A DNA stretch of 64,000 nucleotides from Lentisalinibacter sp964427415 (GTDB lineage: Bacteria > Pseudomonadota > Gammaproteobacteria > Steroidobacterales > Woeseiaceae), in contig CAYRUH010000016.1 in the NCBI GenBank assembly GCA_964427415.1, positions 1-64,000 on the forward strand, read 5' to 3'. Positions within the stretch are counted from its first letter, which is position 1. The number at the start of each line of letters is the position of its first letter. A program made the position numbers and the translations under genes. The notes beneath the pieces were generated by a model. It did not search any database and was not told the origin of the DNA. It saw only the letters and a list, made by a program, of their open reading frames with translations. Positions 49,826-59,900 of the stretch are shown piece after piece.

Positions 49826-52027
49826 TCAGAAGGAGTACTCGGCCTCAAAGCCGATGATACGGCCCTTGTTCAGCGGCGAGAACGTGGCGCCCGGGAAGAA
49901 ACCGAGCTGCGTATCGCCGCCGATGGTGACCTCGTCCTTCAGGTTCTTGCCATACGCGGAGAGCTTCAGCGCCCGATCCATCAGGTAGAGCGACAGGCTG
50001 GCATCCAGCATGTCGGCCTCCTTCAGCTGCCCCAGATTGTTGTCCGTGTAGGCTGCCGGGTCGCGGCGATTGAAGCTCAGCAGGGCGTTAACAACCATGC
50101 CGTTGCCGATGTCACGATCGTAGATCAGGGTCGCACCATAGGACCAGGGGGCGAGGCGCGGAATGTCGAGGGCTTCGTCTTCCTCGTTGACCACGTCGTC
50201 GCCCGAGATATCGAAGATCACCTCGTCGTACTGGCCGTCGACGTAGCCGGCATTCACCGTTGCCGTGAGACTGTCCGTCACGAAGAACCGTCCCTCCAGA
50301 TCGAAGCCCTGGATGGTGGCATCGGCCGTGTTGCGGATAATCTGCACCACGCCGGTCGCGGCAGCCTCATTCACCTCGCGCTGCATATCTTCGATGGTGT
50401 TGTAGAAGACCGCCGCATTCAGCCGCACACGCCCTTCCAGCAGATCCGTCTTCAATCCGAGCTCGAAGGAATCCTGAGTCTCCTGATCGAAAGGACCCGG
50501 AGAGGCCGTCGGATCGGTGTTGCGCAGGTTGTAGCCGCCGCTGCGAAAGCCCCGCGTGTAAAAACCGTAAATCTGGGTGACGTCGTTCGATCGGAACTGG
50601 AAACCCACCTTGGGAGTGAAGCTGCTCCAGTCTTCTTCGTCGATCAGATTGAAAAAGTCGCAGCCGTTCGCGATGGTGCAGGCAGCCGCGCCCTGCGCGA
50701 GGCCGAGGCCGAGAGTGGCGATCTGGACCTCTTTTTCCTCCGCGCTATAACGACCGCCGAAGTTCAGCGTCAACTGATCGCTCAGCTGCCAATCAACCTG
50801 AGTGAAGACACCCCATGTGGTCTGATCCTGGATGCCGCCGCCGACGATGCGCGGCGGAGCGCCCAGGGCAGCCTGGATCGAGGGACCGAAGTTGCGCACC
50901 TCGATGTAGTTGAGATCCTGCGTGAGATAGTACACGCCGCTGGTCACGAAGAAGTCGCCGAAACTGCCGGAATAGCGCAGTTCGTTCGAGAGCTGGTCCT
51001 GCTGCGTGAGTGCCTCGGAGTGAAACAGAAAACTGGGTGAGGCATCGATGTCGCCCGTCGAATCCGACTCGTAGTCACGCCAGGCCAGGATATTGACGAT
51101 CTCGCCATTGCCAAACGCGACATCCAGCGTCGTCTCCAGAATGGCGTGGTCCCACTCGTTGTCGTAGGAACCCGGCTCATCGATGGCGAAGTTGAAGGTC
51201 TCGCGGCTGAACAGGCCGCCGTTCTGTCCGGCAGGGCCGTCGCCCTCGGAGCGGCCGTTCTCGGTGCGCAGCAGGAACTCGAGCGAGTCGGTCGCGCGCC
51301 AGGTGAGACCCGTGCGGATCATCCTCGTATCCGCCTCACCAAAGTCGCTGCCGTCGAAATCGTTGGTGTGCCAGCCACCATCCTTGTTGTGATAAACGGC
51401 GATCTTGCCGAGCAGATTGCCGGACTCGCTGAGCGGTCCAGAGAACACACCGGATGTGACGACGTTGTTGCCGGTCTCCACGGCAGCCTTGGCCTTGACT
51501 GAAAGTTCCTCGGTAGGACGGCTCGTCTGCAGGAGGACCGCGCCGCCGGTCACGTTGCGTCCGAACAGGATGCCCTGGGGGCCGCGCAGCACCTCGACAC
51601 CCGCGAGGTCGAAGGTATCGAATACGACGCCGCCGTTAATCCCGTAGTACATGCCGTCGACGAACACGCCCACGGTGGGATCGATGGACGGGATGGAGCT
51701 ATTGATGCCCAGACCGCGGATGGAGAAATTGGCGACGCCGCGGGTGGTGCCGATGTCCTCCAGCTGGACGTTCGGTATGCCATAGCCCAGTGCCTTCAGA
51801 TCGCGCAGATAGAGCGCGTCGATCTGTTCCTCACCGAGTGCCGTGACAGCCACGGGGACGTCCTGGACTTCCTGGCCGCCGGCACGCTTCGTTGCCGTGA
51901 CGATGATCTCTTCGACGAAGGCGTCCTGTGCGCCCTGGGCCTGCGCAACCGTTGCTGCGCCAGTCATGCCGGCGAGTGCGAACGCTGCGGTCGCCCACCC
52001 GGCGATACCGGATTTTTCGTGTTTCAC
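49826..52027 (-). CDS. TonB-dependent outer-membrane receptor
   Basis: 733 residues from a GTG at 52027, which has GGGGGAG five bases upstream. The signal peptide ends at TVAQAQ, the TonB box/plug begins EEIIVTATKRAGGQEVQDVPVAVT, and plug marks GVFVDGMYY and EVLRGPQGILFGRNVTGGAVL follow. The barrel ends in the aromatic EAEYSF. The plug pattern is the type found in many uncharacterised receptors of sphingomonads and marine gammaproteobacteria; the transported substrate is unknown. A sigma-70-like promoter lies 95-125 bp upstream and a terminator hairpin follows the stop. Confidence 0.93.
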   Translation of the reverse strand: MKHEKSGIAGWATAAFALAGMTGAATVAQAQGAQDAFVEEIIVTATKRAGGQEVQDVPVAVTALGEEQIDALYLRDLKALGYGIPNVQLEDIGTTRGVANFSIRGLGINSSIPSIDPTVGVFVDGMYYGINGGVVFDTFDLAGVEVLRGPQGILFGRNVTGGAVLLQTSRPTEELSVKAKAAVETGNNVVTSGVFSGPLSESGNLLGKIAVYHNKDGGWHTNDFDGSDFGEADTRMIRTGLTWRATDSLEFLLRTENGRSEGDGPAGQNGGLFSRETFNFAIDEPGSYDNEWDHAILETTLDVAFGNGEIVNILAWRDYESDSTGDIDASPSFLFHSEALTQQDQLSNELRYSGSFGDFFVTSGVYYLTQDLNYIEVRNFGPSIQAALGAPPRIVGGGIQDQTTWGVFTQVDWQLSDQLTLNFGGRYSAEEKEVQIATLGLGLAQGAAACTIANGCDFFNLIDEEDWSSFTPKVGFQFRSNDVTQIYGFYTRGFRSGGYNLRNTDPTASPGPFDQETQDSFELGLKTDLLEGRVRLNAAVFYNTIEDMQREVNEAAATGVVQIIRNTADATIQGFDLEGRFFVTDSLTATVNAGYVDGQYDEVIFDISGDDVVNEEDEALDIPRLAPWSYGATLIYDRDIGNGMVVNALLSFNRRDPAAYTDNNLGQLKEADMLDASLSLYLMDRALKLSAYGKNLKDEVTIGGDTQLGFFPGATFSPLNKGRIIGFEAEYSF

Positions 52028-52384
52028 GGTTTCTCCCCCTGTGATGTCTGCACGTGCCGACGCCGGCGCGTGGTCTCGCGCAGCGCGGGAATCGGCCCTG
52101 GCCGGTCGCCGGCTGCGGATCAAGCATAGCGATGCCCGCTCGACGGGGTCAAGAAGATTGTCGGATTGCCGCAACAAAACCGTCCGTGGAAGCCCGGCGT
52201 TGAGGTGTTGTCCAGAAATCCCGGCCGGCCCGGATCGCCTGCGAGCGCCGGTCTCCGTTTATGTACAATGAAACCGGCGCAGCGGGCGGGGCAGGTCCGC
52301 ATGACACGCCTGCCCGGCTGCCAATTCTGTTGCTCCGGGGCCACAGCCGACAGGCGCTGGCCCCGCCACGGGACCGGAGAACTC
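52028..52384. other. 357-bp intergenic region between the TonB receptor and alaX
   Basis: Apart from the leftward promoter at 52123-52152 and a purine-rich ribosome site (GGAG) before the alaX ATG, I see no gene, repeat or hairpin of note. Reading frames in it have no convincing start. Confidence 0.6.
52123..52152 (-). promoter_or_regulatory. Promoter of the TonB receptor gene
   Basis: On the minus strand, TTGACC (52147-52152), an 18-bp spacer and TATGCT (52123-52128) form a sigma-70-type promoter with predicted start near 52116, leaving an 89-nt leader to the GTG start. Confidence 0.5.
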
Positions 52385-53092
52385 ATGACCGACAGCTTAT
52401 TCGAGCAGGACGCCTACCTGCGGGACTGCGTGGCGACCGTCGTCGCGGCGGCCGAGAACGGCATCGTCCTCGACCGGACCGTGTTCTATCCCCTCGGGGG
52501 CGGCCAGCCCGGCGACCGGGGTTGGCTGGAGACGGACTCGGGCCAGCGAATCGGGGTCGCCGACACGCGCAAAGGCGAAGCGGGCACCATCCGCCACGTC
52601 CCGGCCGAGGACGCTGCACTGCCCGCCCCGGGCGAGCGGGTGCGCGCTGTGATCGACTGGGAGCTGCGCTACCGGCACATGCGCATGCACACCTGCCTGC
52701 ATCTGGTGGGCGCCGTAATCCCCCACGGCGTCACCGGCGGCAACATCAGCGCCACAAAGAGCCGGCTCGACTTCGACATGGAGGAGACGCTGGACAAGGA
52801 GGCGGTGACGGCTGCAGTGAACGCCCTCATTGCCGGGGATTACCACGTGCAGTCGCGCTGGATCACGGGCAAGGAGCTGCATGCCCGGCCGGAACTCGTG
52901 CGCACGATGTCGGTCTCACCGCCAATGAATGCCGGGCACATCCGTCTGCTCGAGATACCCGGCGTCGATCTGCAGCCCTGCGGCGGCACTCACGTGCGGC
53001 GCACCGGCGAGATCGGCCCCGTCAACGTCAGCAAGATCGAGAAAAAGGGCCGGCACAACCGGCGCGTGAACATCGTATTCACGGACGTCTGA
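52385..53092 (+). CDS. Alanyl-tRNA editing protein (AlaX family)
   Basis: 235 residues. The free-standing editing domain of alanyl-tRNA synthetase shows the zinc ligands H102 and H106 in HTCLH and C199 and H203 in CGGTH. It removes serine or glycine wrongly attached to tRNA-Ala. The segment RTVFYPLGGGQPGDRG near 31-46 is the N-terminal family signature. GGAG precedes the ATG at 52385. Confidence 0.94.
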   Translation: MTDSLFEQDAYLRDCVATVVAAAENGIVLDRTVFYPLGGGQPGDRGWLETDSGQRIGVADTRKGEAGTIRHVPAEDAALPAPGERVRAVIDWELRYRHMRMHTCLHLVGAVIPHGVTGGNISATKSRLDFDMEETLDKEAVTAAVNALIAGDYHVQSRWITGKELHARPELVRTMSVSPPMNAGHIRLLEIPGVDLQPCGGTHVRRTGEIGPVNVSKIEKKGRHNRRVNIVFTDV

Positions 53093-53162
53093 GCGCGGTC
53101 ACCACGCCGGCACGCGGCGCCGGCCGCAGCCTTTCGTCATCCACAGACACCGAAGAGGCAAC

Positions 53163-55337
53163 ATGTACACACGAGGTCTGCTCGTATTCACCACCCTGAT
53201 GGTCGCAGCCTGCGGCCAGGACCCCGCCACCGCACCGGGAGCCGCAACGACGCCGGCCGCAGAGAGCGACGAGGCTGCCGCCATCGGCAATCCGCTGCTC
53301 GCCGAATGGGACACGCCCCACGGCGTGCCGCCATTCGACCGTATACGCGCGGAGCACTACCTGCCGGCCCTGCGCGAAGGCATGCGCCGGGAGCGCGCGG
53401 AGATAGAGGCCATCGTCGCCGATCCGCGAGCCCCGACCTTCGCGAACACCGCCGAGGCGCTGGAACGCGCGGGTTCCTCGCTCGAGCGCACCGCGCGAGT
53501 GTTCTATGCCGTGAATTCGGCCCACTCGGACGACGTCATCCGGCAGACGGCGAAGACCATCGCGCCAGAGCTCTCGGCCCACAACGACGACATCCTGCTG
53601 AACCCGGCGCTGTTCGAACGCATCGATGCGGTCTGGCAGGCACGGCAAGGCCTGGACCTGGATGCAGAAGCCCTGCGACTGCTGGAGGAAATGCATAAGG
53701 AATTCGTGCTGGCCGGTGCGGCACTGGGCGACGAAGCCCGCGCACGCCTGAAGGAGATCAACGGCCGGCTCGCCGTGCTCGAGGAGGACTTCCAGCAGAA
53801 CGTACTGGAGGAGACGAACCGGTTCGAACTGCTCGTCACCGACCGCGCAGACCTCGGTGCGCTGCCGGCGAGTCTGGTCGCCTCCGCGGCGGCGGAGGCA
53901 GAGCGTCGCGGCCATGACTGCGCCGAGTGCTGGGTCTTCACGCTGCAGCGCCCGAGCATCGAGCCGTTCCTGGAGTACTCGCCGAACCGGGAGCTGCGGC
54001 AGACAATATTCATGGGCTACGCCCTGCGCGGCGACCGGGGCAACGAGGCCGACAACAACGCAATCGTCACCGGGATGGTGGCGCTGCGCGCCGAGCGCGC
54101 CCGGCTGCTCGGCTTCGACAACCATGCTGCCTCCGTGCTGGTGGACCGGATGGCACAGACGCCGGAGCGCGTCTACCAACTGCTGGACGAGGTCTGGCAG
54201 CCGGCCCTGGCGATGGCGAAGCGCGAACGCGACGCGCTTACGGGGATGCTCCACGCCGACGGCATCGAGAGCGAACTGGAACCCTGGGACTGGCGTTACT
54301 ACACCGAGAAACTGCGCAAGCAGCGCTACGACTTCGACGAACAGGCGCTCCGGCCCTGGTTCGAGTTCTCCGCCGTGCGCGGCGCCGCCTTCGAACTCGC
54401 CGGCCGGCTGTTCGGGCTCACCTTCGAGGAGCGACCGGACCTGCCGCGCTGGCACCCGGACCAGCAGGTGTTCGAAGTGTTCGATGCGGACGGCTCCCAC
54501 CTCGCCATCCTCTACATGGACTGGTTCGCCCGGGAGAGCAAGCGCGGCGGCGCCTGGATGAACGCGCTGCGCCAGCAATCGGCCATGGACGGATTCGTGA
54601 CGCCGGTGGTGACCAACAACTTCAACTTCGCGGCGCCGGCGCCCGGCCAGCCCGCCCTGCTCCGCTACGCCGAGGCGGAGACCCTGCTCCACGAGTTCGG
54701 CCACGCGCTGCACGGCATGCTCTCGGAGGTGCGCTATCCGTCACTGGCGGGCACCAGCACGGCGCGCGACTTCGTGGAGATGCCCTCCCAGGTGCTGGAG
54801 AACTGGCTCGGCGAACCGGAGATGCTGAAAACCTTCCGTCACTACCAGACCGGCCAGCCGCTGCCGGACGAGCTGATACGCAAAATCCAGGCAACGGCGA
54901 AGTTCAACCAGGGCTTCCGCACGGTCGAGTACATGGCGGCGTCCTATCTCGACATGGCCTACCACAGGCTGGAGCCGGGCGCAGAGGTCGTGCCCGAGCA
55001 GTTCGAGCGCGCGGAGATGGAGCGCATCGGCCTGATTGACGACATCATTCCCCGCTACCGCAGCACCTACTTCCGGCACATTTTCTCCAGCAGCTATTCC
55101 GCCGGCTACTATAGCTACCTCTGGTCCGAGGTCATGGACGCCGACATCTTCGAGGCCTTTCGCGAACAGGGGCTGTTCGACCCGGAGACGGCTGCGGCCT
55201 TCCGCAAGGAGATTCTGTCGAAGGGGGGCACCAAGCCGGGTCTTGCGCTGTTCCGCGCCTTTCGCGGACGCGATCCGGTCATCGAGCCTTTGCTCGAACG
55301 GCGCGGGCTTCTGCCCGAACGGCCGCTGGCTCCCTGA
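53163..55337 (+). CDS. M3-family metallopeptidase (Dcp-like peptidyl-dipeptidase) lipoprotein
   Basis: 724 residues. The N-terminus is a lipoprotein signal with the lipidated Cys near 17 (TLMVAACGQ). The zinc site is H510-E-F-G-H514 in LLHEFGHALHG, and the third ligand Glu lies in RDFVEMPSQVLENW. The fold resembles bacterial dipeptidyl carboxypeptidase Dcp and oligopeptidase A. The lipoprotein form suggests outer-membrane or periplasmic peptide digestion. GTRxSY-like substrate contacts are in KFNQGFRTVEYMAASYLDMAYH. Confidence 0.93.
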   Translation: MYTRGLLVFTTLMVAACGQDPATAPGAATTPAAESDEAAAIGNPLLAEWDTPHGVPPFDRIRAEHYLPALREGMRRERAEIEAIVADPRAPTFANTAEALERAGSSLERTARVFYAVNSAHSDDVIRQTAKTIAPELSAHNDDILLNPALFERIDAVWQARQGLDLDAEALRLLEEMHKEFVLAGAALGDEARARLKEINGRLAVLEEDFQQNVLEETNRFELLVTDRADLGALPASLVASAAAEAERRGHDCAECWVFTLQRPSIEPFLEYSPNRELRQTIFMGYALRGDRGNEADNNAIVTGMVALRAERARLLGFDNHAASVLVDRMAQTPERVYQLLDEVWQPALAMAKRERDALTGMLHADGIESELEPWDWRYYTEKLRKQRYDFDEQALRPWFEFSAVRGAAFELAGRLFGLTFEERPDLPRWHPDQQVFEVFDADGSHLAILYMDWFARESKRGGAWMNALRQQSAMDGFVTPVVTNNFNFAAPAPGQPALLRYAEAETLLHEFGHALHGMLSEVRYPSLAGTSTARDFVEMPSQVLENWLGEPEMLKTFRHYQTGQPLPDELIRKIQATAKFNQGFRTVEYMAASYLDMAYHRLEPGAEVVPEQFERAEMERIGLIDDIIPRYRSTYFRHIFSSSYSAGYYSYLWSEVMDADIFEAFREQGLFDPETAAAFRKEILSKGGTKPGLALFRAFRGRDPVIEPLLERRGLLPERPLAP

Positions 55338-55368
55338 ACCGGGGAATAACGCACAATAGCCATCGGGC

Positions 55369-55830
55369 CTAGCTGCCGGCGGCGGCGAGCGTCGTCTCGA
55401 TATTGAGCGCCACCGCCTCCTCGTCCGGCGCCAGCGCAGCAGCCTTCTCGAACCACTCGCGCGCGGCCTCCAGCTCACCGGTCAGGTAGTGGTAGGCGCC
55501 GAGGTTGTTGAAGTCGCTCCAGCTGGCGTGCCGGCTTTCGGCCGCGAGCCTGCATGCGCTGCCCGCCAGCTCGTAATCCTGCTGGCGCAGATGGGCGTTA
55601 CAGAGCGTGGCGTAGGCCCGGTTGCGGGCGTACTCACCGCGCAGCCGATCGATCCGCGGTGCGATGAGACCGACGGCCCGTTCCGTGTTGCCGTTCGCAA
55701 GTGCCACTTCGGCACGCTGCACGAACTCCGGCGTCGTCTGCAGCTCGAGGCCTGATGCTTCCGTGTTCACGGCGCCGAGGGCGCTCGTCAATGTCAGTGC
55801 CAGTGCAGTCAGATGCGTTGCGATGGTCAT
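55369..55830 (-). CDS. TPR-containing secreted protein
   Basis: 153 residues. A signal peptide (LTALALTLTSALGAVNTEA) precedes three or four TPR-like helices (EFVQRAEVALANGNTERAVGLI, AYATLCNAHLRQQDYELAGSACRLA and NLGAYHYLTGELEAAREWFEKAAAL). The ATG at 55830 has GAGAGG nine bases upstream. Divergent from a LysR gene. Function unknown; TPR proteins of this kind often scaffold envelope complexes. Confidence 0.75.
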   Translation of the reverse strand: MTIATHLTALALTLTSALGAVNTEASGLELQTTPEFVQRAEVALANGNTERAVGLIAPRIDRLRGEYARNRAYATLCNAHLRQQDYELAGSACRLAAESRHASWSDFNNLGAYHYLTGELEAAREWFEKAAALAPDEEAVALNIETTLAAAGS

Positions 55831-55901
55831 GGGTATCTGCCTCTCAATGAACCGTAGGCAGACGGTATGGATTTCACACGTGCATAGCAATAACGAAAAA
55901 A

Positions 55902-55907
55902 TATAAT
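55902..55907 (+). promoter_or_regulatory. Near-leaderless -10 box of the LysR gene
   Basis: TATAAT lies 12 bp before the ATG at 55920, so transcription would start near 55914, only about six nt before the start codon. No clear -35 box is seen 17 bp upstream, so the call rests on the -10 box alone. Confidence 0.35.
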
Positions 55908-55919
55908 TACTATTCATTC

Positions 55920-56843
55920 ATGAATAACTTGTCCTCCCTGCGGGACTGGGGCGACATCCGCCTTTTCCTCGCCATCGTGGAACACGGCAGCCTGCTGGCT
56001 GCCTCCGAACATCTGTCCCTGTCCCAGCCCACACTGGGCCGCCGCCTTGCGGCGATGGAGAAGCGCATGGGCGTGCCGCTGTTCGTACGCACCGGCCGGC
56101 GCATGCAGCTCACGGACACCGGTCAGGTCATCCTGGAGAATGCGCGCCGTATGGAACGCGAGATGCTCGCGATCGAGCGGGCGGTGGACGTGCAGTCGAA
56201 GGGTCTCGCAGGGGAGGTCATCATCACCGCGACGGAGGGCACTGGCACGGAGTGGCTGCCGCCGGAGCTGGTGGCGTTCCGGCAGCGCTTTCCGGACATC
56301 GATCTGAACATCCGCGTGGATAATCGCAGCATGGACCTGTTGCGCCGGGAAGCGGATATCGCGCTGCGGCTCGGCGAGCCGGGTGAACCGAAACTCATCG
56401 GTCGACGGCTGGTAACCGTGGGCTTCGGTCTTTACGCGGCCCCCTCCTATTTGCAGCGTGCGCCGCCCTTCGCATCGATCGAGGACCTGCAAAATCACGA
56501 TCTGATCGGAATGTACGGCGCGGACGGCAACAGCGGACTGCTGCCGGGCGAGAGCTTCGAGGACCTTCCGCCGGGCCGCTACGTGCTCGTCACCAACAGC
56601 CCGGCGGCCCAGCTGTCCGCGGCGCGGGCGGGCTACGGGATCGCCGCGTTGTCACACCGCTGGGTGACGTTGCAGGGTGGTCTCGTGCCGCTGCTGCCCG
56701 GTACCAACCTCTTCGAGACTCCCTTGTGGCTGCTGACCCACGAGGAACTGCGCTACAGCGCCCGCATCCGCGCCGTCTCGGACTTCCTCACCGAGCGCGT
56801 GCTGGCGAACAAGGAGCAGTTCGAGGGCGGCATGGCCGCGTAA
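55920..56843 (+). CDS. LysR-family transcriptional regulator
   Basis: 307 residues. The N-terminal winged helix is DIRLFLAIVEHGSLLAASEHLSLSQPTLGRRLAAME (residues 11-46), and the effector-binding domain follows (VIITATEGTGTEWLP onward). It is divergent from the TPR gene, whose expression it may control; the effector is unknown. The start is the ATG at 55920. Confidence 0.9.
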   Translation: MNNLSSLRDWGDIRLFLAIVEHGSLLAASEHLSLSQPTLGRRLAAMEKRMGVPLFVRTGRRMQLTDTGQVILENARRMEREMLAIERAVDVQSKGLAGEVIITATEGTGTEWLPPELVAFRQRFPDIDLNIRVDNRSMDLLRREADIALRLGEPGEPKLIGRRLVTVGFGLYAAPSYLQRAPPFASIEDLQNHDLIGMYGADGNSGLLPGESFEDLPPGRYVLVTNSPAAQLSAARAGYGIAALSHRWVTLQGGLVPLLPGTNLFETPLWLLTHEELRYSARIRAVSDFLTERVLANKEQFEGGMAA

Positions 56844-56908
56844 CACCCGCTCTGTCGCGATGCTTCGAAGGGTATGCAGGAGGGCCTGCAGGCCCTCCTA
56901 CCTGTTTG

Positions 56909-59900
56909 TCAGCGCCTGGGGATGCCTCGGCCAGGGGACCAGGGCACGCCCGCGCCGTCCAGCCGCTCCTTCAGGCCCGCCAGTTCCACCTCGATCAGCT
57001 GATCCAGCGCCTGCTTCACCTCCGCCAATTCCGCCTCGGCGATCTGCAGGCTCGTGCGCTGGGTACCCGTGGGGCCGTAGGCATTGCGGGTACTGCCGAA
57101 GCCGGCGACGTTCAGCCGCCGCGAGATGGAGACCGGCTGCGCGTCGCCCAGCTCGGCGCGCTCCCCATGGCCGCTGAGGCGCACGCTCAGCCGCCGCGCC
57201 CGTTCCTCGATGCCCTGGGCCTCGGCATAGAGCGCCGGGTCCGCCGTGGAGCGGGTCAGCACTTCCTTGATGGCGCCGGTCTCCTCGACCAGTTCCTGTG
57301 CGGCGGCCACGGCGGCGCTGACGGCGCGCCCCAGTTCGGCCACGCGCCGGTCGAAGCGCACCCGCTCGCTCTGGGCGGGACCCTCGAGCACGGGTTCGCG
57401 GATGGAGGAAACGCGGAAGCTCTGCGGTTCACCCACCGTCTCGACGCGGCCGTTGACACGCCGGGCCAGGGCCACCGAGTACTCTCCCGGTTCTGCCAGC
57501 ACGCCGTGACGGATCTCCCACGGCGAGGGCTCCTCCTCTCTCTCGGGCTCCCAGCGATTGAGATCCGGGTAACGCAGATCCCAGGCCACGCGATGGAAAC
57601 CCGCCTCGGCCGGCGCCTCGAGATGGCGCACGACCTCGCCTGCCGCATCGCGTACCGTCAGCCACACCGCCGGCGGCTCCTCCAGCTCCTCGTCGAGCAC
57701 CGCATCCCAGTCCGGGAACGGGATCGGCGCTCCCTCGAGCTTGAGTTCCTTTTCCCGCTGCTGGCGTTGCTCCTGCCGACTACGGATCTTCTCCGGCAGG
57801 TAGTAGGTGAACACGGCGCCAAACGGGGGATTCGGCGCCACGTAGAAACTCCCGCCCTGGAACGCCTGGCAACCGGCCGTGCCGCAGCCGAGCGGATCGC
57901 GCGGCACGTACCAGGCCGCATCGCGCACGGAGAAAAGCACCGTCTCCCCGGCAAGGGTCTGCCCGCTCAGGTCACGCAGTGGCGTGTAGTCGTCCAGCAC
58001 GAAGAAGCCGCGGCCGAAGCTCGCCGCCACCAGGTCGTTCTCCCGTCGCTGGATCTCCAGATCGCGGAACGCGATGGTGGGGATGCCGCCGTCCAGCTCC
58101 GTCCAGTTTTTGCCGCCGTCCACCGTGAAGAACAGGCCGAACTCCGTCGCCGCGAACAGCAGGTCCGCCTCCACGTGATCCTGGATGACTCGCCAGACGA
58201 TGTGTCGGTCCGGCAGGTCGTCCGAAATACTGCGCCAGCTGCGTCCCCGGTTCGTACTCTTCAGGATATAGGGTTCGAAGTCGCCGGCCTTGTGGTTGTC
58301 CACCGCCACGTAGACGGTGTCGGGATCGTGCAGGTCGGCCTTGATGTCGTTCACGTAGAAATAGTCGGGGACGCCCGGCAGCGAATCGATCTCGCGCCAG
58401 GTCTCGCCGCCGTCCTCGGTCACCTGGATCAGCCCGTCGTCGGTGCCCACATAGATAAGGCCCTCGACCAGCGGTGACTCGTCCAGGTTGGCGATGGTGC
58501 TGTATCTCGACATGGCATACAGATCCCACGGCGCATCGAAGCTCCAGCGCATGCCCATCATCGGCTGGCGCAGCCGGTCGACGTCCCGGGTGAGATCGCC
58601 GCTCAGCGCCTGCCATTCGTCGCCCCGGCTGTCGCTGCGCCACAGCCGCTGACTGGCGAAGTACAGCCGCGCCGGGTCGTGGGGGCTGATGAGTATCGGC
58701 GCGTCCCAATTGAAACGCTCCTCCGGCTCGCCGCGGCCGGGCTGGGGCTGGATGTAGACCGTCTCGCCCGTGCGGCGGTCGAAGCGGTTCAGGTTACCCT
58801 GCTGCCACTGCACGTAGACGATGTCCGGGTTGGTCGGATCGGCCTCGGGTTCATGACCGTCGCCGCCAAGCGCCACGTACCAGTCCGAATTGGTGATGCC
58901 GTGGACGTTCGGCGTGCGCGCCGGACCGCCCTGGCTGGAGTTGTCCTGGGTGCCGCCGTAGATGTTGTAGAAGGGCTCGTCGTAGTCGACGGAGACTTTG
59001 TAAAACTGGGTGATCGGCAGGTTCGAGGCGTAGCGCCAGGTCTCGCCGAGATCGAAGCTCTCGTACAGGCCGCCGTCGGTGCCGACGATGAGATAGTCGG
59101 GATCGTCCGGTCGGAAGGCCATCGCGTGGTGGTCGACGTGCTTCGCGTCGAAACCCATCTTCGTGAAGTTCTCGCCGCCGTCGTGGGTGACGTGCAGGAA
59201 AACGTCCATCTGGTAGACCCGGTCGAAGGCGTGCGGGCTCGCGAACAGCTCCTGGTAATAGTGAGGGCCCGTACCGCTGGAGAGATAGTCGTTACGCTTC
59301 TCCCAGGTCTCGCCGCCGTCCCCCGAGCGCCAGAAGCCGCCGGTGCGCCGAGCGAGTTCGATGGTGGCGTAGACCACGTCCGGGTCCTGCGGCGAAATGG
59401 CGAAGCCGATCTTGCCCATGTCCTCTTCCGGCAGGCCCTCGGTAAGTTCCCGCCAGGTTTCGCCGCCATCTTCGGACTTGTGGATGCCGCTGCCCGGGCC
59501 GCCGTTCATGAGGGCGGCCACGTTACGGAAGCGCTGCCAGGTGACCGCGTAAACCACGTCGGGGTCGCGCGGGTCCAGGTGCACCTCGTTCGCACCGGTG
59601 TATTCGTCGTCGCCGAGCAGCTTCTCCCAGGTCTGGCCGCCGTCGACGGATTTGTACAGCCCGCGCTGGCCGGCAGCCGACCATAGCGGCCCCTGGGCGG
59701 CCACCCAGATCACGTCCGAGTCCCGCGGATCGATGCGGATCATGCCGACGTGCTGGGACTGCTCGAGTCCCATCCGCTCCCAGTTCTCGCCGCCGTCCCG
59801 GCTGCGGTAGACGCCGTCGCCGTAACCGACGTGTCGCCCGCTCACGTTCTCGCCGGTGCCCACCCATACCGTGTCCGGATCGTTCGGATCGAGTGCGATG

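Noticed and set aside
53079..54713. Long minus-strand reading frame (544 codons) opposite the M3 peptidase gene
   Set aside because: It is fully antisense to a well-supported gene; in such GC-rich DNA the opposite strand often stays open. The composition (many His, Arg, Gln) is typical of an antisense artifact and no domain is seen.
56726..58477. 583-codon plus-strand frame running from the LysR gene into the propeller gene
   Set aside because: It overlaps real genes in other frames and has an antisense-type composition.
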